From positions 5,824,001 through 5,888,000 of the forward strand of contig CAMQGK010000001.1 of assembly GCA_947000775.1 (NCBI GenBank): DNA of 64,000 nucleotides, written 5' to 3'. How positions within the stretch are numbered: position 1 is the first letter of the stretch; every line of letters begins with the position of its first letter. The stretch is from Pterois miles. Its lineage: Eukaryota > Chordata > Actinopteri > Perciformes > Scorpaenidae. Shown piece after piece: positions 38,901-47,900 of this stretch. Both the position numbers and the translations under genes were made by a program. The notes under the pieces were generated by a model. It did no database searches, was not told the DNA's origin, and worked only from the letters and a program-made list of their open reading frames with translations.

Positions 38901-41900
38901 CAGCGCTCTCAGGCCGCAGCCTCTCTGGACCGAGTATCAGATAACATACATCAACAGCTTCTCTGCTTTACAGTAAGTCACATGACTTCCTGAGATTACC
39001 CCCGAGGCACCACTATGAACCATGGTTTCCCCTGACATAAACAGCATGCCCTCAGAGGATAAAGGTCACTAGATTCATTCAGCAGTGGTTTCCTGTTTTA
39101 GACAGATGCAGAAATAAGAGCACAGCTGTTTACATTTAAAGTAGGAAATAGTATTAGTAAGAGTAACAGTAGTAAGGAGTACAGTGTTTAGAAGCATACT
39201 AAACTACCAGAATACATGGAAATAATGCTTCTGGGATGTTTTCTCTTCAAAATAACAGTTCACCTGGGTATAAATACATTTGAATACATTTATCTGTATT
39301 TAAATAGTAGATAAAGGACAGTAAAAAAAGAAAGTATAGAACACAGTACATTAGTGACAAATACAAATACTTTAAAAGCGTGCTAAACTACGAGAATAAA
39401 AGGAAGCAATGCTTCTGAGTTCTTTTATCTTCAAAATAAAAGCTCACATTGGTACAAATACATTTGAATACATGTATCTGTATTTAAATAGTAGATGAAG
39501 AACAGAAGAATCAGAAACTGCTTGTTAGGGGCTTCACTAGAAAACTTTTGGGGTTTCTTTATGCTTCTGTGGAGTTTGTGTTGGAGTCTGAGTTGTGGTG
39601 GAGGCTGGTCGTTTGTTCCCGTTAGTGGACTCCATGTTTAACCCACTGTTAGCTATTCACCAGTGGTTGCACACTGGTGAAAATGAAGGCACTTGTGAGT
39701 GTGCATGACATCACGTGTGTTGGATTCTCCCTGAAAAACGGGCCGTATACTTCACATTAAAATCAGTCCACTGGCTGATAGAGGAAACCCAGAAAGTCAC
39801 GGAGGGTCTCATTTTTTAGGTTAGACTGCAGCTGGTTCACACATTTGCAATAAAAATGATTCCTATGTGTAAAAACTTGCATGCAGTCCCTTTTCAACTA
39901 ATGATTTTAAGTTATTTCTGTAACTTCACAAACAAACTCTAATACAGAAAACAAGTGGTTAAAATGCACAGATCGGGGAGGATGTTCTGTAAGGTAGATG
40001 ATGTTTGGATGATTCATCACTGAGCTATTTTAAACTGCGCTGTGAGATTCCCAGCATTCATGCCAACATGATTTATATGCAATCCAAGCACAAGAGTCTT
40101 TTTACAAGCCTAGAGTTGTTTCGACGACTGTCTCTTTAACATGCACAGCAGAGGCTCAGTAAATAGCCATTTATAATGATGTCATGCCAGTGTAAGAGAG
40201 TGTGTGCCAGCCTTTGGGAGAGTGCCGCCTCACGTGATTTCGGGGAATCTGGGCTGCAAGTGAGAAATGCTGCTGCGCGATCAGTCGGCAGAGGAAAGGG
40301 AAAGTACTGAGACTGACGAATCTCTAAAACCTCCCTAGCTGCGTCACAGCTAAGACAGATGTAGCTTTGCAGCGAGTCGCTCAAGAACGCTCATAACAGT
40401 CATGAACAGTGTGTATAGCTGCAGATTTCATGTCTGCTTTCTGTTTTTGATTTACTTCCGAAGTTTTAGAGGTACAGGTGAGTGTGTGGTTGACCGTTTA
40501 ACCTTTTACACCACATCTTCTTTCTCGTCTGGGTCTCAGTCCTGTGTTCATTTACAAACACAAGAAGCTCCTAAATTAGAAAGCAATGTGAGAGGGTTTA
40601 TATGCAAAACCTCCAAATTGTTAGTTGTAACGTATATTAATAAAAATGTGGTTCCACGTGTCGGTATATAAATGTATACAAACATATAATGTAGACTAGT
40701 GGCGTGAAAATATGTTATAAATGCTTCAGTCTTGATGACGAGCTGTGGTGGAGGAAGTTCAGATCCTTTACTTAAAGGCTAAATGACTTCTCGAAGGATT
40801 TCTCGGTAGCAGTTTGTAAACACAAAATTCAAAGATGGCCCCTCCCCAGCTCAACGACACCAGACATTTCATCTGACTATATCTGTGTTTTTTCGGCGCT
40901 GTGTTCAACATTTTCGTAGCTTCCTCTTGAATGTGTGCTCACGATCTGACACCCAGAAACTATGGAGGACGTAACCTGCCAAAATCAAAAATAATCCATC
41001 TATCTGCAACCACTTATCCTGTTCACGGTCGCGGGGGGGCTGGAGCTGATCCCAGCTGACACTGGGTGAAAGCTGGGTTCCCCCTGGTCAGGTCTCCAGT
41101 CCATCACAGGACACAGAGACAGACAACCATTCACGCTCACATTCACACCTACTGGCAATTTAGAGTCATTAATTAACCTGCATGTCTTTGGACTGTGGGA
41201 GGAAACCAGAGATCCCGGAGAAAACCCACGCTAGCAAGGAGGGAACATGCAAACTCCACACAGAAGAGTCCCAAGTCGGATTTAAACGCGTGACCCTCAG
41301 ATCAGATCAACCGCTGCACCACCGCATAATTAAATATGTCATTAAATGTAGTAAAAATAATATTAAAAATAAATGTAGCCACTAACTATGTTTGTAGTAA
41401 TTCCCTCATTTATTTACTCTTCAGTTTAACTTCCCTTCTGTCTTTATGTATTTATTTGTATTAATTTTACATTTATTTATATATTTATTTTTGCCTGCAT
41501 TTTTTTATATTTATTCACTTACATAAGATAAGATATCTTATCTTATCTTATCTTATTTATGTATTTATTTGTGTTAATTTTACATTTATTTATATATTTA
41601 TTTTTGCCTGCATTTTTTAATATTTATTCAATTACGAAAAGAAAAGAAAAGAAAATTTATTTTAGGAAAAAAAAAAAAATTTATTTTATTTTATTTTATT
41701 TATTTATTTATTTTTATTAATTTTATTTATTTATATATTTATTTTTGCCTGCATTTTTTATATTTATTCAATTTTACATTTTACATTTTTTTTATTGATT
41801 TTACATTCATTTTTATGTTTATTTATTTAGGCACAGTTTTCCCTTTGGTTTTCCCTTTCACTTATTATTTATTTCCCCAAACTTATTTACTTCTGTATTC

Positions 41901-44891
41901 TTTTCTTTATACATGTCTGTATGCATTTCTGTCTCATTATGCAAATAATATGAATATAATATAACCAATAAAAAAATGCAAAAACAGATGAACAAATAAA
42001 AATAAATAAATTAATTTTAAAATGAATAGAAATAAATACATAAATAAATAAAGTAGCCTTTATTTTTTAAAATTATGTTCATTACATTAAATAACATATT
42101 TATTTATCATTTATTTATTTATTCATTTATTTTTTGATTTTGGCAAGTTTTGTCCTCCATAAGAAATGTCACGAACACAGCAAATTAAAATCCCTGCAAA
42201 TACAGACACCTCCACACACAAGTGATGATTTAGGGGGATTATTAGTAAGTACTAATACAACAGATACAATATTGGAAAAACTCTCCATTACGAGCAAACA
42301 CCCTTAAGTAAAAGCATCAAATTCTGCATCCATTCTGTGGAAAAGTGCACCATGTGACTGATATATTATTATATCTGATATATATGGTTCCCGATCGAGG
42401 GGACCAGGTCCCTCCAAAGGGTCACCAGATAAATCTGAGGGGGTCGTTAGATGATTAATAAGAGACCAAAAAACAAGCTCTAAGTACTAAGTTTTCTCTA
42501 TAATTTCTATAAAACTTTTCACCAAAAAGCAAATACAAAACTTATTTAAATGAAACCATCCGAGGAGTTTAAACTGAATTTATTTTGTGTGTACAACTGT
42601 TACGGTAGCAACTCATGGATTGGTGAAACGTGACGTAGACGCTGTGGTGTTTTTTTTAAAAGGGTCTCATACCAAATATTTTGTATGTTACATACTGTGC
42701 AGTACTTCAGAGTGAACTGTAGTTGACTTAAAGTATTAAATGGAAATACTCAGGTATACTACATTGCGTTACAGCGTTTAACTGAAGTAACATAAGAAAG
42801 TAAGCAAGATGTACTTCAACAGGGTCACTGGAGCAGTTTCTGTTCTCACCGAAATGTATCAGAACTTTACAAAAGTCTAATATTACGTCATAACCTCAGT
42901 CAGAGATGCTGTTTGTCCTCCTGCAGGCAGCACATGGACGTGTACCGGGACACCTGTCCTGAAGAGGTGGATGGGCTCAGAAAGGAGGTGAAGTGGCTGA
43001 TCTTTAGACTCGTACAGGTGCTGGAGGACCAGTTCAAAGAGGACGTCAAGGTACAGTCACAGCACAGCGAATCAAATTAAGGTTATTTTGGGTGAAAGCC
43101 CAGTTCTGGTTTTCAGTGATTTATTTCCTCACTCAGAGCTGTTGTGGTTTCTAAAAGAAGAAATGAAAAAGGGATTTCTCTTTTCCTGAACCTCTATTCA
43201 ACAACAGTGCAGAGGTGCTTTCAAGAAAGTCGCTGACTGTAACACGTCACAGAAGAGCAAGAGCAGGGATGTGAAATCAGGATGCAAGACAACGCAGTAA
43301 ATTACCTAAACAGAGGCTGATTTATTATCTCACCACAAGTTCTCCAACACAAAAGACAAAATAGGACATTTGTGACTCACAAAACAACCAGCAGGACATT
43401 ATTTGTTGTTAGACAAATGATTCCTATGACTGTTGGTTAGAGGTTTTGTAAAGTTTAGGCACAAAAACTATTTGGTTAAAATTAGAGAAAGGCTGTGGTT
43501 TTGGTTAAATAAAACCAACACTGGCGGTTTGCAAAGAACCAGACACAAACTGTGGTTTTACATTTACTTCCAACCATCCAACCATTGTGAAGACAGTGGA
43601 GTAGAAACACTGCTGGGTCTTTGTGGTAAATGTGGTAAATGCCTTTAATTTGCATGGCAGTAATTGTTGTAATTGTTAAGTTTCAATGGAAACATTACAA
43701 CCCAAAACAGAGTCCTGTATGGTTCAAAGACTCAACACACATTATTTGTCTCCTGCTGTCTGTCTGAATATACCTGTATTCACCCCCTCTGTCTGAAACG
43801 CCTCGATTTAGGGCCGTTAGTGCCGTTAAAACAAATTTGCAGTTATTATCATGTTAACTTAGACAGCCCTAATCATAATACAGATTTATTTTTCAGCACT
43901 GATTTGTATGGCTCAGATCAGAAAACGTTTAGATGTGTCGTTCTAAAGGGCGATTACAAACAATCTACTTTGTTGTTTAATTTGGAGGAACTGTTAAAAT
44001 TCACTTTTGTCGATAATGTCTAAATGAGCAGATAAAAGCACTGATAACCTCCCTCAAACCTGTGGAAAATAAAACAGTGAAAGCACTGTATATGTTTTTT
44101 TGTCACTTTGAACCTGCTTTCTGTGCCGTTTTCCAGCCGTACCTGAGGAGGATGATGACCAGGAAGTGGCTTACCAATGACGAAGACTTCCAGCAACTTC
44201 ACAGTCGGACGGAGCTGCTATCTCAGCACTGCAGCCTGATGAGGCCTCCACATGGTCAGGTGAGGAGGAGGAGGAGGAGGAGGGAGAGACGGCAGGCTGG
44301 AAGCTGCCGTCTGGGGCATTTCCCTCATTGACCAACCACTTCATTATCTTCATGTAGCAGCTGAACAATTTCACTGACAGGAAAGACCCCCACCGCTTAA
44401 TAATGATTGGTTACCTGCCAAAGTGTCGGATATGATACCATAAATTTTCCAGTAAGGGCCAAAGATTTACTGGCAATCGTACAATCTTGATAAGACAAAT
44501 CCTACATAGATGTCACTGGGAGCAAACTGGCCTCAGCAATATTAGGTTTGGCAGTGTTTGGTGAGTTTTTAGGGTCAAAATGAAGCAGAATATTAGCTAA
44601 AAATAATGGATTTCCCACTGATGGCTCTCTAGGTCAGGAGAGGAAATCTTTATTTACTTTTGCGCTGACCCTCTTGGAAGTTCCAGCGAATTTGGCGCCA
44701 TTGTTTTCAGCCGGATGCTGCGACTACAGAAGCTGTTAAAATGAGAAAGCCAGAAACAGGCCTGAATGAATAGGTGGAAGTGGAGGTGTTAGTTCAGATG
44801 ATCTGGTCGTGTGACAGACACATAAAGACAACCACAACTTACATTTCCCTTTTTTCCTGGTGCCCATCCTGTTATTCTGCAACAGCACTCC

Positions 44892-44953
<62 letters not shown>

Positions 44954-47900
44954 CCCGGCAACAGGCATTTGCAAGCCGACTGCACTACCACGTAGTGAGG
45001 GAATACATCGGCCAGCTGATGAAGAACAACTACTCGTGCAAGAACCGGAAACACGAGAAAGCCGCAAGCAAAATCCGTTTGCAGTGGGGAGAACTCAGAA
45101 ATCTGTTTGAGGACATGGTAATTAACATTTTTACTTCCCCGACAACATGAACCAACCTTGATTCCTAAAAACTTACATTCTTATACATCATACATCCACG
45201 TCGTTAACTGATTATTAACCGTTAACCAACAAGATTTGTGCCTCACATGCAGCAGTGCACCATCTGCTGTAAATGAGCTGATGAACTAGGTCAACAGTTA
45301 CCGTAACAGCAACCGTCAGGAGAGTTAGAGTAGAGGCCACGGTGCTGCGTTCACTGTCCCCAGTTCACCGTCAGGGGAGTTACCGCAGCAGCCACGGTGC
45401 TGCATTCACTGTCTCCAGTTCACCGTCAGGGGAGTAACGGCAGCAGCCAGGGTGTTGGTTCACTGTCCCCAGTTCACCGTCAGGGGAGTTACCGCAGCAG
45501 CCACGGTGCTGCGTTCACTGTCCCCAGTTCACCGTCAGGGGAGTTACCGCAGCAGCCCCGGTGCTGCGTTCACTGTCCCCAGTTCACCGTCAGGGGAGTT
45601 ACCGCAGCAGCCACGGTGCTGCGTTCACTGTCCCCAGTTCACCGTCAGGGGAGTTACCGTAGCAGCCACGGTGCTGCGTTCACTGTCCCCAGTTCACCGT
45701 CAGGGGAGTTACCGCAGCAGCCACGGTGCTGCGTTCACTGTCCCCAGTTCACCGTCAGGGGAGTTACCGTAGCAGCCACGGTGCTGCGTTCATCGTCCCC
45801 AGTTCACCGTCAGGGGAGTTCCCGTAGCAGCCACGGTGCTGCGTTCACTGTCCCCAGTTCACCGTCAGGGGAGTTCCCGTAGCAGCCACGGTGCTGCGTT
45901 CACTGTCCCCAGTTTACCGTCAGGGGAGTTTCCGTAGTGTTGCAGACATGCAGCCACTTTCCCAGTAAAAGTCTTCACCACACATGTAGTTTAGTTTAGC
46001 AGGTTGTCAGCTGTGTGTCTGCCCAGATTAATGTAGCATGTACATACATATACAATGTGTATGTATGTACTACTTTAGCAGCTGGTAGCTATTGAAGATA
46101 AGATACGATACTGAAGTCATGGTCACGAGAAAAAAGGTTTGTGTCATGATAACAGTGGGAATTGGCTTGAAAATAAATTTAAGCACCACTAAATCCTAAT
46201 TTTTTAAGTTGCTTAGGTGAAAATCACAACACTTAACATTCAAAACATATTTAAAGTCTTAATTTTTAATGTTTTGTTATTGTTTTCTGTGGCAGAAGTC
46301 GACTCACGAGTGGCTGTACGCTGCGGGAGACGACCTGAGCGACGTCATCAGGCAGAAAAACAAGACAGACATAAAGAACCACCTGCAGCCTTTAGTGGAG
46401 CATTACCCCGACTTCAGGTAAGCTTCTAACGCCCATTGTAACACAGCTGTGTTGAATACTCACTTCTGATTGGTCAATCACAGCGTTCTGCAGTCTTGTT
46501 ATTTCTTTATAACAGACTGTTGCCACAGGCGCAGCTCTGATATCGGACTCTGGAGGACCATTTGTGTCAAATTATTGATTTCTGAAGTAAGTAACTGTGT
46601 AACAACCAGGATAATGAACAGCTAGCAGGTCAACCCTGTAGGGCGATGAGAGACTGCAGCATCACCCTGTCGGGTAGTCTTTCACAACAATGATATTGCT
46701 GTACATTATCCCTTACTTATCATTCTGTTTGAGTGAATCTGCTTCACCAGCACAGTTCACTTACAGTATATACGCTGTACAACGTTAGTAACAGGTTGAG
46801 ATAACAAATTGGTAAGGTGTCAAAGAAGTGTGACCCAGGAGGAAACTGGGACATCAGGAGTCTCCCGGAGGGGGTTGGCAAGTTTGTATGTACTTGGTAC
46901 GACTTTCTATTTCCCTGCTCCAGCTCTGTGATTTATGTTGATGTTTTTGAATTCTGGCTTTAAGTGAATCCTGGCTACAAAACAAATATCTCCTAAATGG
47001 GACAATAAAGATATCCTTGAACTGTGGGTGAATCCCTCAGTAAAGTCTGCAGAAATGTGTGTTGTGTAAGTGTGCATAAAAGGCTCAAAACGTCTGTGAG
47101 AGAGCCCTCATACACTTGACAGTGGGACAGCCCTAAGCTCATTAGACTTAAAGGGAGCTCACCTCAAAGTGCACTCGGACTTGGAAGTGGGCCATTGTCT
47201 GCCTCTACGTGTCGCCATGTGATGGACTGGCGTTTGTCTAGGGTGTACCCCGCCTTCCCCTTCCCCTTGACCTCAGGTTCAACCAGGTATGAGGGTGATG
47301 CTGAGCTGTCAGGCTAATGAGATTAACGTCAGCTTTTACTGTAACAGCCAGAGAGCCAGCCAAGGTCATACAGGTTGAAGATGTGGGCTTTTCTTCTAAA
47401 CGAGGCAGGTTTGTTAAAGTGAAACATACACAGAGGTTGGTGGATGTTGAAACTCATGGTTTAAGTCAAAGTCAGTGCACTTCAACACAAAAAATCCAGA
47501 GTGAAGACATTCAACCAGCATCCTGATTTTAAATTCTGTGAAATGCTTTAAAAGCAGCAAAGTTTCCTCTTTTTGTGATTGAGGAAGTATCAGATGAATG
47601 TGCTTCTGTTTACATGGAGGAGATGGAGAGGTCAGTAGACTGTAGCTGTGCAGGAGTCCCCCTAATACCCCCCTCCCAGTTTGAGCTGCAAGAATGAGGA
47701 AGTGATGAAAAGAGCAAAAATGGTGAACTGTAAATTAACCCCCAAACAAACAGAGAGCAGTGATCACTGGGCTGCGGTACAATCAGACACAACATCTGCA
47801 AGGTTTCAGTACATGTCATGTTTGTTTCTGACATGGATGAAAAAGGAGCTAAACGTGCTAAAATTTTATTCCCAATTAGCTGAATAGTTTACATGGATTG

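Larger units (their letters stand above)
38973..42926 (+). other. exoc3l4: exoc3l4 intron 9
   Basis: The longest intron after intron 1. It contains MITE M1 copy 3 with a nested SINE (40963-42159) and a fragment of the R4 left end near 40746-40780. I see no additional exon. Confidence 0.65.

Noticed and set aside
45397..45882. A 161-codon frame with repeated SPVHRQGS-type motifs
   Set aside because: Generated by the 55-bp minisatellite inside intron 12; the unit length is not a multiple of three and there is no splice context.
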